From Streptomyces roseoviridis (GTDB taxonomy: Bacteria; Actinomycetota; Actinomycetes; Streptomycetales; Streptomycetaceae): DNA of 64,000 bases. Location of the stretch: the NCBI RefSeq assembly GCF_039535235.1, contig NZ_BAAAWU010000001.1, positions 6,451,001-6,515,000 of the forward strand, given 5' to 3'. The position numbers were made by a program, and so were the translations under genes. How positions within the stretch are numbered: the stretch's first letter is position 1; each line of letters opens with the position of its first letter. The notes under the pieces are model-generated. The model searched no databases, was not told the DNA's origin, and saw only the letters and a list, made by a program, of their open reading frames with translations. Of this stretch, positions 54,919 through 64,000 are shown one piece after another.

Positions 54919-55755
54919 ATGCCGTACATCACCGTGGGCCAGGAGAACACCAACCCCGTCGAGCTGTACTTCGAGGACCAGGGGGCCGGGCAGCCGGTCG
55001 TCCTCATCCACGGCTTCCCGCTCGACGGCCACTCCTGGGAGCGGCAGACCGCCGCGCTGCTCGACGCCGGGTACCGCGTGATCACCTACGACCGCCGCGG
55101 ATTCGGGCGCTCCTCGCAGCCGACCACCGGCTACGACTACGACACCTTCGCGGCCGACCTGAACACCGTGATGGAGACCCTCGACCTGAACGACGCCGTC
55201 CTCGTCGGCTTCTCCATGGGCACCGGCGAGGTCGCCCGCTACGTGTCCACGTACGGCTCCGCCCGCGTCGCCAAGGTCGCCTTCCTGGCCTCGCTGGAGC
55301 CCTGCCTGCTCAAGACCGACGACAACCCGGACGGCGCGGCACCCAAGGAGTTCTTCGACGGAGTCGTCGCCGCGGTCAGGGCCGACCGCTACGCCTACTA
55401 CACCGCCTTCTTCAGCGACTTCTACAACCTCGACGAGAACCTGGGCACCCGGATCAGCGAGGAAGCCCTCCGCAACAGCTGGAACACCGCGGCCGGCGGC
55501 GGCTCCTTCGCCGCCTCCGCGGCCCCGTCGACCTGGTACACCGACTTCCGCGCCGACATCCCGTCCGTCGACGTGCCCGCCCTGATCCTGCACGGCACCG
55601 CCGACCGCATCCTGCCCGCCGAGAACACCGCGCGCCCCTTCCACAAGGCGCTGCCGTCGGCCGACTACGTCGAGATCGAGGGCGCCCCGCACGGCCTGCT
55701 GTGGACCCACGCGGAGGAGGTCAACAGCGCCCTCCTCGCCTTCCTGGCGAAGTGA
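54919..55755 (+). CDS. Alpha/beta hydrolase, non-heme haloperoxidase type
   Basis: The 278-residue protein has PVVLIHGFPLDGHSWERQ, YDRRGFGRSSQP, elbow VGFSMGTGE, HGTADRILPAE (Asp) and GAPHGLL (His). These are the chloroperoxidase/esterase subfamily signs. ATG 54919 has GAGGAAG upstream, and TAGCGT (54850) may be its -10. Biological role unclear; halogenation activity of this group is generally incidental. Confidence 0.9.
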   Translation: MPYITVGQENTNPVELYFEDQGAGQPVVLIHGFPLDGHSWERQTAALLDAGYRVITYDRRGFGRSSQPTTGYDYDTFAADLNTVMETLDLNDAVLVGFSMGTGEVARYVSTYGSARVAKVAFLASLEPCLLKTDDNPDGAAPKEFFDGVVAAVRADRYAYYTAFFSDFYNLDENLGTRISEEALRNSWNTAAGGGSFAASAAPSTWYTDFRADIPSVDVPALILHGTADRILPAENTARPFHKALPSADYVEIEGAPHGLLWTHAEEVNSALLAFLAK

Positions 55756-55778
55756 TCCCCCACCGCTGACCCCCCTCC

Positions 55779-55808
55779 GGGGTGACGTCCGGGCCCCGGC
55801 GTCACCCC
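55779..55808 (+). terminator. Hairpin after haloperoxidase-like gene
   Basis: GGGGTGACG (55779-55787) pairs perfectly with CGTCACCCC (55800-55808), 12-base loop, 23 bp after the stop. Confidence 0.65.
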
Positions 55809-55863
55809 GGCCCCGCGGTTCCCCGGCGCGGGAACCGGGCGAGCTCAGGAGAGCAGACACCCC

Positions 55864-56949
55864 ATGCAGTTCGGCATCTTCACCGTCGGTGACGTGACGA
55901 CCGACCCCACCACCGGTCGCACCCCGACCGAACGCGAGCGCATCAAGGCGATGGTCGCGATCGCGCTCAAGGCGGAGGAGGTCGGCCTGGACGTCTTCGC
56001 GACCGGCGAGCACCACAACCCGCCGTTCGTGCCGTCGTCACCGACCACCATGCTCGGTTACATCGCGGCCCGCACGGAGCACCTGATCCTGTCCACGTCC
56101 ACGACGCTCATCACCACCAACGACCCGGTGAAGATCGCCGAGGACTACGCGATGCTCCAGCACCTTGCCGACGGCCGGGTCGACCTGATGATGGGCCGCG
56201 GCAACACCGGCCCGGTCTACCCGTGGTTCGGACAGGACATCCGCCAGGGCATCAACCTCGCCAAGGAGAACTACGCGTTGCTGCGCCGGCTGTGGCGCGA
56301 GGACGTCGTGGACTGGGAGGGCACGTTCCGCACCCCGCTCCATGGCTTCACCTCGACACCGCGGCCCCTGGACGGCGTCCCGCCCTTCGTCTGGCACGGC
56401 TCCATCAGGTCCCCCGAGATCGCGGAGCAGGCCGCCTTCTACGGCGACGGCTTCTTCCACAACAACATCTTCTGGCCCGCCGACCACACCCGGCGCATGG
56501 TGCAGCTCTACCGGCGCCGGTTCGCGCACCACGGCCACGGCCGGCCGGAGGACGCGATCGTCGGCCTCGGCGGCCAGGTCTTCATGCGGACGAACTCCCA
56601 GGACGCCGTACGGGAGTTCCGCCCGTACTTCGACAACGCGCCGGTGTACGGCCACGGCCCGTCCCTCGAGGACTTCACCGAGCAGACCCCGCTGACCGTG
56701 GGATCTCCCCAGCAAGTCATCGAGCGGACCCTGTCGTTCCGCGAGACCGTCGGCGACTACCAGCGCCAGCTGTTCCTGATGGACCACGCCGGCCTGCCCC
56801 TGAAGACCGTCCTGGAACAGCTCGACATCCTCGGCGAGCAGGTCGTGCCCGTGCTGCGCAGGGAGTTCGCGAACCTGCGACCGGCCGACGTACCGGCGGC
56901 CCCCACGCACGCCTCGCTCCGAGCCGTCGGGGAGGTGCCCGCCGCATGA
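55864..56949 (+). CDS. LLM class flavin-dependent monooxygenase (CE1758 type)
   Basis: The 361-residue luciferase-like protein has MQFGIFTVGDV, GLDVFATGEHHNPPFVPSSPTTMLGYIAART, LADGRVDLMMGRGNTGPVYPWFG, and WHGSIRSPEIAEQAAFYGDGFFHNNIFWP. These enzymes use reduced FMN and oxygen. It is paired with and overlaps an FMN reductase gene (ATGA), so the two form a two-component monooxygenase. Confidence 0.9.
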   Translation: MQFGIFTVGDVTTDPTTGRTPTERERIKAMVAIALKAEEVGLDVFATGEHHNPPFVPSSPTTMLGYIAARTEHLILSTSTTLITTNDPVKIAEDYAMLQHLADGRVDLMMGRGNTGPVYPWFGQDIRQGINLAKENYALLRRLWREDVVDWEGTFRTPLHGFTSTPRPLDGVPPFVWHGSIRSPEIAEQAAFYGDGFFHNNIFWPADHTRRMVQLYRRRFAHHGHGRPEDAIVGLGGQVFMRTNSQDAVREFRPYFDNAPVYGHGPSLEDFTEQTPLTVGSPQQVIERTLSFRETVGDYQRQLFLMDHAGLPLKTVLEQLDILGEQVVPVLRREFANLRPADVPAAPTHASLRAVGEVPAA

Positions 56950-57560
56950 GGCTGACCGTGGTCTCCGCGGGGCTGAGCACCCCCTCCTCCACCCGCCTGC
57001 TCGCGGACCGGCTGGCCGGATCGGCCCGCGACGCACTCGCGGCCCGGGGGCACGAGACGTCGACGGAGGTCGTGGAGCTGCGCGAACTGGCCGGTGACAT
57101 CGCCCACCACCTCGTGACCGGGTTCCCACCGCCGCGGCTGAGGTCCGCGATCGACGCGGTGACGGCCGCCGACGGCCTGATCGTCGTGACTCCCGTGTTC
57201 GCCGCCTCCTACAGCGGACTCTTCAAGTCCTTCTTCGACGTGATCGACCCGGACGCCCTCACCGGGAAGCCGGTCCTGACCGCGGCGACGGGCGGAACCG
57301 CCCGCCACTCCCTGGTCCTGGAGCACGCCGTCCGCCCGCTCTTCGCCTATCTCCGCGCCGTCGTCGTCCCCACCGCCGTGTTCGCGGCGTCCGAGGACTG
57401 GGGCTCGGGCGGAGACGACCACACCGACGGCCTGCCCGGCCGGGGCCGCCGCGCGGGCGACGAGCTCGCCGCGCTCATGGCGGCGCGCCCGGTCCGGGAA
57501 GAGCCCGAGGACGACGTCACCGTCCTCGAACGGCAGCTCGCCGACCTCCGCTTCGACTGA
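56946..57560 (+). CDS. NAD(P)H-dependent FMN reductase (CE1759 type)
   Basis: The 204-residue flavodoxin-like protein has LTVVSAGLSTPSSTRLLADRL, a phosphate-binding start, and LIVVTPVFAASYSGLFKSFFDVID, the typical FMN-binding middle. It supplies reduced FMN to the LLM enzyme encoded just before it. Confidence 0.9.
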   Translation: MRLTVVSAGLSTPSSTRLLADRLAGSARDALAARGHETSTEVVELRELAGDIAHHLVTGFPPPRLRSAIDAVTAADGLIVVTPVFAASYSGLFKSFFDVIDPDALTGKPVLTAATGGTARHSLVLEHAVRPLFAYLRAVVVPTAVFAASEDWGSGGDDHTDGLPGRGRRAGDELAALMAARPVREEPEDDVTVLERQLADLRFD

Positions 57561-57619
57561 GCGGGCCACCGGGCCGGGCGACACCGGGGTGGTGCACATG
57601 GTTCATACTGTTCCGCCGT

Positions 57620-60454
57620 ATGAGCGTGAACCGAGTGACGACGAGGACCGTGCCCGAGGAGCCCGACGGCGTACGGACACCCCTCCGAGGCAGGGACGCC
57701 GAGCTGGCGTTCATCGAGGAGCGGCTCGACGCGCTCGGCCGGGGCGAAGGCGGGATCGTCCGTGTGGAGGGCCCCGCCGGAATCGGCAGGTCCAGGATCC
57801 TCGCCGAGGCCGCGGCGGCCGCGAGGCGGCGCGGGACGCGGGTGTTCGAGGGAGCGGCGGACCCCGACGAACAGTTCGTACCGCTCGGGCCGCTCCTGGA
57901 AGGCGTACTCTCCGGCGAGGAACCGCTGCCCGGCGCCCGACGCCTCCGGGACCTCGCCACGACACCCGGCCAGCGGTTCTGGCTGCTTCAGGAGCTGGGG
58001 GACCGCCTGCGGGAAGCGGCCCGCAACGGACCCCTGCTCGTCGTCCTCGACGACCTCCAGTGGTGCGACGACCTGACCCTCCTCACCTTCCACACCCTCG
58101 CGGCGGGACTCTCCTCGCACCCCATCCTGTGGCTGGTCGCCGTGCGCGGCGGCAGCGTGCCGTCGGGAGTACGCACCACCCTGGACCGGATCCGTCAGGC
58201 GGGCGCACGCGAACTCGTCCTGGAAGCGCTGGAGGACCGTGCGGTCGCCCGGATCACCGAGGACGTCCTCGGCGCCCCTCCCGACCCGGACGTCCTCCGC
58301 CTCGCCCGCCGCGCCGAGGGGGTCCCCCAGCTGCTGGTCGAGCTGCTCGGCTCGCTGCGCGAGGAGGCGGTGACGATCGAGAACGGAACGGCCGGGCTGC
58401 CGGCCGGACCTCCCGCCCCACGGCCACTCCCCTCCGTCGCGCGCCGCCTCGACCAGCTGTCCGACGAGGCACGGGAGCTGGTGCAGACGGCCGCCGCCGT
58501 GGGCGGCACGGTCACCGTCGCGCTGCTCGCCGAACTGCTCGGCAGGTCCTCGGCGGCGCTCATCACAGCCGTACGGGAGTCCCTCGACGCCGACCTGCTC
58601 GCCGAGAGCGGCGATCTCCTCGCCTTCCGCCACGACCTGGTCCGCGAGGCCGTGGACGCCGGCCTCCCTCTGCCCCTGCGGCAGGCCCTGCGCCGGCATG
58701 CCGCCGGGCTGCCGCCGGGGAGGACGCAGGCGGACGCGACGGGGGCAGGGGGAGCGGCCCCGGGAGACGCGGCGGAGGCCGACCGGCTGCGCGCCGAAGC
58801 GGCGGAACTCGCCGGTACCGCCCCCGCAGCCGCCGCGGAACGCAGCATCGAGGCCCTCGAACTCATCGCGGCGCACGCTCCGGAGCGGCCGCGGGTGGTG
58901 GCCGAGACGATCCCGCTGCTCTGGCAGACGGGCCGGGCCGCCCAGGCGCGTGAACTGGGAACCGCCGCCCTGGCGGCCGGCGGTCTCGGACCCGAGGACG
59001 AGGCGTTCATCCGCCTGGCCCTGGCACGCCTCGCCGTACAGTCCGACTTCTCCGAGGCGGTCCGGCAGGCCCGCGCCGGGGCGGCGCTGCCCGGGATCTC
59101 CCCGACCGCCAGGGGGCGACTGCTCGCCATGCTCGCCGTCGGCCTGTCGATGTCGGGCGAACACGCGGCGGCCGAGCAGGTCGCCGCGCAGGCGTGGGAG
59201 ACCGCCCGGGCAGCGGGGGACCGTGCCGCCGAGGCCACCCTGACGACGGTCCGCTCGGCCGTGAGCTTCCACCGCATGGACCTGGCCGAGGCGTTCCGGC
59301 AGGCCGAGCGGTCCGCCGCGCTGGCCGACGCCCTGGGCGTCAGCACCTCGCAGTGGGTCCCGGAAGCCCTGTGGCACGCCCTCCTGTCCAACACCACCGG
59401 ACGCACCGCCGAGGCGCTCGCCGTCGCGGAGGAGGGCATCCGGACCACCAGGCAGCAGGGCCGGACGGCCGCCACCCGCATGTGGCTCATGACCCGCACC
59501 CGCGTCCTCCTCGAGACCGGACGGCTGTCGGACGCCCGGGCCGACGCCGAAGCCGCGTCCCCGGCGGCCGGCGAACCCGGCCCGGGCAACCTCGCCGACG
59601 TCACGGTCCGGTACGTGATGCTGCGCGTCGCCCTCCATACCGGCGACCGGCGGACCGCGGAGGCGTACGCGGCGGAGGCGAGGCGCATGCGCGGCGACGA
59701 CGCACTCGTCGTCCGGCACTTCGGCGCCTGGATGCTGGCACTGATGGCCGACCACGAAGGCCGGCCCGACCGCGCCATGGCCGAACTCGACGCGGTGATG
59801 ACGTCGCCCGCCGCGGACCGGCCCGCCTACGCCGGCCTCATCGACCCGGCCGACGCCCCCGTGCTCGTCCGCATGGCACTGCGCGCGGGCCGGCACGAAC
59901 GGGCCGTGCAGACGGTCGCGATGGCCGAGAAGCGGGCCGTGCTCAATCCCGGCCTGCCGTTCCTCGCCGCCACCGCCGCCCACGCCCGGGGGCTCCTCGA
60001 CAACGACCTCGCCCCTCTCGTGCGCGCCGTCCGGCTGTACGAGGACTGCCCCCGGGTCCTGGCCCGGGCCTCCGCACTGGAGGACGCCGGACGCAAGTCG
60101 GCGGCCACCCGCAAGCCCGAAGCGGTGCCGTACTTCGAGAAGGCCCTCGCGCTCTACGCGAGGGCGGGCGCCGAACGGGACGCCGCACGGGTGCGCCGGC
60201 GCCTGCGGGCCGGCGGGTTCCGCAAGCGGCCCTCGCCGGCCGGACGGGACGGCGAATGGGCCGAGCTGACGGCCGCGGAGACACGGGTGGTACGGCTCGT
60301 GGCCCGGGGGCTGACCAATCGGCAGGTGGCCGAGCAGCTCTCCCTCTCGCCGCACACGGTGGGTTCGCACCTGCGCCGGGCCTTCACCAAGCTGGACGTC
60401 ACCTCGCGCGCGGAGCTGACCCGGCTGGTGAAGCATCGTGACAGCGGAGAGTAA
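57620..60454 (+). CDS. LAL-type LuxR regulator with altered P-loop
   Basis: The 944-residue protein starts at ATG 57620. CATACT/TACTGT only 8-10 bases upstream suggests a leaderless message. The P-loop is GPAGIGRSRIL: Arg57 replaces the invariant Lys, so ATP hydrolysis may be reduced. Middle helical repeats and C-terminal HTH LTAAETRVVRLVARGLTNRQVAEQLSLSPHTVGSHLRRAFTKLDV are intact. It may control the neighbouring oxidoreductases. Confidence 0.9.
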   Translation: MSVNRVTTRTVPEEPDGVRTPLRGRDAELAFIEERLDALGRGEGGIVRVEGPAGIGRSRILAEAAAAARRRGTRVFEGAADPDEQFVPLGPLLEGVLSGEEPLPGARRLRDLATTPGQRFWLLQELGDRLREAARNGPLLVVLDDLQWCDDLTLLTFHTLAAGLSSHPILWLVAVRGGSVPSGVRTTLDRIRQAGARELVLEALEDRAVARITEDVLGAPPDPDVLRLARRAEGVPQLLVELLGSLREEAVTIENGTAGLPAGPPAPRPLPSVARRLDQLSDEARELVQTAAAVGGTVTVALLAELLGRSSAALITAVRESLDADLLAESGDLLAFRHDLVREAVDAGLPLPLRQALRRHAAGLPPGRTQADATGAGGAAPGDAAEADRLRAEAAELAGTAPAAAAERSIEALELIAAHAPERPRVVAETIPLLWQTGRAAQARELGTAALAAGGLGPEDEAFIRLALARLAVQSDFSEAVRQARAGAALPGISPTARGRLLAMLAVGLSMSGEHAAAEQVAAQAWETARAAGDRAAEATLTTVRSAVSFHRMDLAEAFRQAERSAALADALGVSTSQWVPEALWHALLSNTTGRTAEALAVAEEGIRTTRQQGRTAATRMWLMTRTRVLLETGRLSDARADAEAASPAAGEPGPGNLADVTVRYVMLRVALHTGDRRTAEAYAAEARRMRGDDALVVRHFGAWMLALMADHEGRPDRAMAELDAVMTSPAADRPAYAGLIDPADAPVLVRMALRAGRHERAVQTVAMAEKRAVLNPGLPFLAATAAHARGLLDNDLAPLVRAVRLYEDCPRVLARASALEDAGRKSAATRKPEAVPYFEKALALYARAGAERDAARVRRRLRAGGFRKRPSPAGRDGEWAELTAAETRVVRLVARGLTNRQVAEQLSLSPHTVGSHLRRAFTKLDVTSRAELTRLVKHRDSGE

Positions 60455-60590
60455 CCGCTTCGTATCCCGCGTGGGTGCCGTGGCAATGGACGATTCATGC
60501 GATGTGCCGACGTCGTCGTTTCCTCAGACTGATCAAGAACCGCGGAAGGGAGAAGCCCGCGGGGACAAGTGATCGAGAGAGGAACAACGC

Positions 60591-61838
60591 ATGACCGGAA
60601 GGCTCCAGCGAGCCCGCCCCGGCAGCCCCGAGCTCCAGGCACTCGTCGACGAGCTCGCGGAGCGGCTCGGCCGGTCCGTCGCCGTCGACGACCCGCTGGT
60701 CCGCATGGTCTGCACGAGCCGCCACTTCGGCGACGAGGACCCGGTGCGCATCGCCACCCTGCTGCAGGGCCGCGCCGACAACGCCGCCATCCGCTACGTC
60801 CTCGACCAGGGCGTGACCCAGTGGTCGAGGCCCGGCTTCATCGACGGCCGCGACGATCTCGGACTGCTGCCCCGGTACATCGTGCCGCTGCGCGAACGCG
60901 GGCACCTCCTCGGACTGCTCGTGGTGGTCGTCCCCGAGAAGACGCTGGAAGAGCGGGAGACGACCGCCATCACCCGGGCCGCGCACGCCATGGCGGCCCA
61001 GATGTACGGGGAGCGGATCGCCGCCGACACCCGGAAGTCCGACGAGCGGGACCTGGCCCTCGCACTCGTCGGCGCCGACGCCGCCGCACGCACCACCGCG
61101 CATCGGCGCGGCAGGGAGCTGGGGTTGCTCGGCGCGGCGGAGCACGTCCTGGTCACCGTCGTCCAGCTGAACAGCGGGACGGAGCTCGTACGCCAGTCCG
61201 AGGCCGCCCTGTGGGCGGCGCTGGAGGGGTACCGGCAGACGCGCTCCGCCCAGGGACTCATCGCGATCGGCAAGGAGCGGGCGTCACTGCTCCAGCTCCG
61301 CGACCGGCCACCGCACCCGGACGAGGTCGCCGCCCAGTCCGCCCACATCCTCGACGAACTCCGCACCTTCCTGGACTCCTCGGCAGACCCCGTGATCGGC
61401 GTCGGCGGCCGGCACGCCGGCCTGCACGAGGCGTGGACGTCGTACGAGCAGGCGCTCGTGGCCGCCCGCGCGGCACGCCGACTGCCCTCCCTGAACGGCA
61501 TCGGCGACTGGGAATCCCTCGGCGAGCTCGCCGTGCTGCTCCAGCTCCCCGAGCACGCCCTGAACGCGTCGCTGGTCCCGAAGCCCCTCCGTACCCTGGC
61601 CGAGGCCCACGGCGGTGACCGCCTGCGGGACACCCTGCGCTGCTTCCTCGAACACGCGGGGTCGATCCCCAAGACCGCGGAGACGCTGGGCATCCACCGC
61701 ACCTCGCTGTACTACCGCCTGCGCCAGATCCAGAAGATCACCGGACTCGACCTCGACGACGGCGCCCACCGGCTCGCCCTGCACCTCGGCCTCAGGGTCG
61801 GCGAACTCCTCGACGCGGGCGCCGGCAGGGCCGTCTGA
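60591..61838 (+). CDS. PucR/CdaR family transcriptional regulator
   Basis: The 415-residue protein has a sensory N-terminal half, a GGDEF-like central region and a C-terminal helix-turn-helix: LRDTLRCFLEHAGSIPKTAETLGIHRTSLYYRLRQIQKITGLDLDD. This is the HTH_30 signature. ATG 60591 follows AGAGGA. Such regulators usually act on catabolic genes and respond to purine or sugar-acid type metabolites. Confidence 0.9.
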   Translation: MTGRLQRARPGSPELQALVDELAERLGRSVAVDDPLVRMVCTSRHFGDEDPVRIATLLQGRADNAAIRYVLDQGVTQWSRPGFIDGRDDLGLLPRYIVPLRERGHLLGLLVVVVPEKTLEERETTAITRAAHAMAAQMYGERIAADTRKSDERDLALALVGADAAARTTAHRRGRELGLLGAAEHVLVTVVQLNSGTELVRQSEAALWAALEGYRQTRSAQGLIAIGKERASLLQLRDRPPHPDEVAAQSAHILDELRTFLDSSADPVIGVGGRHAGLHEAWTSYEQALVAARAARRLPSLNGIGDWESLGELAVLLQLPEHALNASLVPKPLRTLAEAHGGDRLRDTLRCFLEHAGSIPKTAETLGIHRTSLYYRLRQIQKITGLDLDDGAHRLALHLGLRVGELLDAGAGRAV

Positions 61839-61975
61839 CCCCGACCCGGTTCGACAAAGCGAGGAGGACCCACGGCCCGATTCCTACAGCTCGCGGTGGT
61901 GCGGGCGACGGGCCCCATTCGATGATGTCCGGGACGGGCGGGGCCGACGTACCGCCTCTGACCAGGGGAGAGGTC

Positions 61976-62828
61976 ATGGAGCAACTGATCACGACGGACG
62001 GCGCACGGCTCGCGTACCAGGACACCGGCGGCGACGGCGTCCCCCTGGTGATGCTGCACGGCTGGGGGCAGACGCAGGCGATGTTCCGCCACCAGATCGA
62101 GGGGCTCGCACCGGCCCGTCGGGTCGTCACCGTCGACCTGCGCGGCCACGGTCGGTCGGACAAGCCGCACCACGGCTACCGCATCGCCCGGCTCTCCCGC
62201 GACGTGCTCGAACTCGTCGACCACCTCGGCCTGGAACGGTTCGACGCCCTGGGTTGGTCCATGGGCGTCTCCGTGTGGTGGAGCTTCGTCGACCAGTACG
62301 GGACCGGACGGATCCGGCGCTTCGTCGCCGTCGACCAGCCCGCGGCGGTCGCCGCCGTGCCCTGGATGACCGAGCGGGAACAGCGGGACTCCGGCGCCAT
62401 CTTCGACGTGTCGGGGCTGCTGTACCTGGGCGCGTCCCTCGCGGGGCCGGAGGGCGACACGGTCCGCGCCGACTTCGTGCGCGGCATGTTCTCCGGCGAG
62501 CCCGACCCCGAGGTGCTGGCCTTCGTCGCCGAGGAGATCCGGTCGACACCCCCCCCATGCGGGCGTACCGCTGCTGTTCGACCACTGCGCGCAGGACTGG
62601 CGCGACGTGCTTCCCCGGATCGATGTGCCGACCCTGGTGATCGGCTGTGAGCGAAGCCATGTGCACCCCGATTCGCAGCGCTACGTCGCCGAGCGGATTC
62701 CCGGCGCACGCCTGCACGTCTTCGCCTCCGAGGTGGCGAGCTCGCACTTCCCCTTCCTGGAGAACCCGCCGGCCTTCAACGCCGTGGTGGAGAAGTTCCT
62801 GGCCGAGGAGCCGGCGCGAGGGGTGTGA
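61976..62828 (+). pseudogene. Alpha/beta hydrolase gene interrupted by a frameshift in a C8 tract
   Basis: From ATG 61976 the product reads PLVMLHGWGQTQAMFRHQIE, ALGWSMGVSVWW (nucleophile elbow), to about residue 191 (EEIRSTPP). At the eight-C tract 62549-62556 the frame changes. Removing one C joins it to AGVPLLFDHCAQDWRDVLPRIDVPTLVIGCERSHVHPDSQ...SSHFPF...FLAEEPARGV in the other frame, ending at 62828. The second half carries the expected acid and His. A C7 allele would encode about 283 residues. It may be a real mutation, a phase-variable site or a sequencing error. Confidence 0.85.
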
Positions 62829-62870
62829 ACCCCGCCCTCCGTCCGCACGAAACCACGGTCAGGAACCACC

Positions 62871-63803
62871 ATGCCCCTCACCCTCATGCCACGTGCGCCC
62901 GAACGGGTGCCCCGGCAGGCGACTGCTCCGGCCCCGGCCTCCCCCTCCTCCTCGGGGTGGCTGGTCCGGATGCTCTCCGACATGCCGGACACCGAGGACC
63001 GCAACCACGTCTACCTTGGCGTCCACGTCCGTGGGCCCGTCACCGTCGTCCACGAGTCGGCCACGACCTCGCTGGAGCCGAACGACCTGGTCTTCTGCGA
63101 CCCGGCCCGACGGCACCTGCTGCGCTTCGGCGAGGACTGCCAGATGATCTTCTTCCGGGTGCCCCGCTGTTACCTGAGCGTCTCGGAGGCGGAACTCGAC
63201 CGGGTGCTCGGCGTCCCCGTACGCGGCGGGGAGGGCATCGGGGCGCTGGCGTCCGACTTCCTGACCGGGCTGGCCGCCACGGCGGAGTCCCGCGGGTCCA
63301 CGATCGGGGACCGACGCGCCCGGACGGCCGTACACCTCCTCTCCGTCCTGGTCATGGAGCTCCTCGACGCGGACACGACGGACGGGGCCGACGACGCGTC
63401 CGGGGCCGCCCACGCGATGCTGTCCCGTGTCCACGGCTACATCGAAGAACATCTGATGGACCCGGACCTCTCGCCGGAGTCGATCGCACGCGCCCACCAC
63501 ATCTCCGTCCGGTACCTGCAGAAGCTCTTCCAGAACGACGGCAGCACGGTGAGCCAGTGGGTGCGGCGGCGCAGGCTCGAGTTCTGCCGGCTGGAGCTGG
63601 GCCGCTCCGACCGGAGAACCACCATGGCCGCGGTGGCACACCGCTGGGGCTTCAGCAGCCCCTCGCACTTCAGCCGCACGTTCCGCGGGGCCTACGGCAT
63701 GAGCCCCAGCGAATGGCAGGCGCTGGCGACATCGGCCTTCGCGGCGACGAGCGCCGACGCGCCGGCCGCGCGGCGGCGCCGAGACCTGCGTGCGCGCGTG
63801 TGA
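62871..63803 (+). CDS. AraC family transcriptional regulator
   Basis: The 310-residue protein has an N-terminal cupin-like sensing part (VTVVHESATTSLEPNDLVFCDPARRHLLRFGEDCQMIFFRVPR). Two C-terminal HTHs follow: DLSPESIARAHHISVRYLQKLFQNDGSTVSQWVRRRRLEFCRLEL and TTMAAVAHRWGFSSPSHFSRTFRGAYGMSPSEW. This is the AraC-binding-like (NPHR/FeaR) type. Likely target is the hydrolase gene immediately downstream. Confidence 0.92.
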   Translation: MPLTLMPRAPERVPRQATAPAPASPSSSGWLVRMLSDMPDTEDRNHVYLGVHVRGPVTVVHESATTSLEPNDLVFCDPARRHLLRFGEDCQMIFFRVPRCYLSVSEAELDRVLGVPVRGGEGIGALASDFLTGLAATAESRGSTIGDRRARTAVHLLSVLVMELLDADTTDGADDASGAAHAMLSRVHGYIEEHLMDPDLSPESIARAHHISVRYLQKLFQNDGSTVSQWVRRRRLEFCRLELGRSDRRTTMAAVAHRWGFSSPSHFSRTFRGAYGMSPSEWQALATSAFAATSADAPAARRRRDLRARV

Positions 63804-63952
63804 CAGCACGGATGCGCGCACGCGCAAGAGGCGTCACGTCCACGGTCCTACCGTGAGTAACGGTCGCAAGGACCTCTCGCCGAATCCCGGGCCGCGACCT
63901 GACCGTCGTGACGACGCGCCCCACGTGGCCCGACACCGAGAAGAGAACGCGC

Positions 63953-64000
63953 ATGAACCCCACCGTCGTCCTCGTGCACGGTGCCTTCACCGACGCGACG
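63953..64000 (+). CDS. Alpha/beta hydrolase, 5' end only
   Basis: Only MNPTVVLVHGAFTDAT is present before the window ends. It matches the opening of the 48019 and 43133 hydrolases (TVVLVHGAFADAS). TACCGT (63849-63854) may be part of its promoter. Confidence 0.7.
   Translation, partial: MNPTVVLVHGAFTDAT

Overview
The window is about 72% G+C, with GTG starts, ATGA/GTGA gene overlaps, a rare TTA codon, SARP and LAL regulators and secreted lectin-like proteins. This indicates a Streptomyces-type actinomycete chromosome. It carries secondary metabolism (bases 1 to about 28,000), a block with a heptose/peptide/ABC operon (28,000-38,600), and a stress and catabolic stretch (39,400-64,000).

Region 1 (1-6,223) is the 3' end of a thiazole-forming NRPS gene (A domain with an inserted oxidase, then PCP and TE). 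It is followed by a PptA-type tautomerase, an Asp/Glu-racemase-fold enzyme without the usual nucleophilic cysteines, an MFS exporter and a TetR repressor with a palindromic operator.

Region 2 (6,250-27,940) reads as a dithiolopyrrolone (holomycin/thiolutin-type) cluster. From left to right it has a globin, an MFS exporter, a PPC-DC-like flavoprotein decarboxylase, a Cy-A(Cys)-PCP NRPS, a GMC oxidoreductase, a type II thioesterase, an acyl-CoA dehydrogenase and a CPYC dithiol oxidase. Extra elements are a LAL and a SARP activator, an XRE-cupin regulator, two methyltransferases, an amine-oxidase/RidA pair, a thioesterase whose nucleophile is Gly, and a TTA-containing ORF. Two shared cis-element families tie the region together: a TACGGT-n3-ACCGTA palindrome over three -35 elements, and a TGTTGCCGATTCCGG element at four promoters. 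No holothin N-acyltransferase is visible.

Region 3 (28,027-31,439) has a secreted ricin-type lectin, two paralogous secreted Cys-pair proteins, recQ and a DUF3072 gene.

Region 4 (31,582-38,501, minus strand) is the most unusual part. One tight operon encodes a PaaK-like adenylate-forming ligase, a 20-residue peptide with a strong Shine-Dalgarno sequence and a perfect 12-bp hairpin behind it, an ABC-2 exporter (ATPase and two permeases), a GmhA-HldE triple fusion and GmhB. It looks like an uncharacterised peptide-scaffold or peptide-associated pathway with its own nucleotide-heptose supply.

Region 5 (39,407-64,000) has isochorismatase-family hydrolase, DoxX, Dps and disulfide-reductase genes; a repeat-rich gap; several alpha/beta hydrolases; an amidohydrolase; a sugar-type ABC importer translationally coupled to a LAL regulator; an LLM/FMN-reductase pair; a second LAL; and PucR and AraC regulators. 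One hydrolase gene is split by a frameshift in a C8 tract. The last gene runs off the end.
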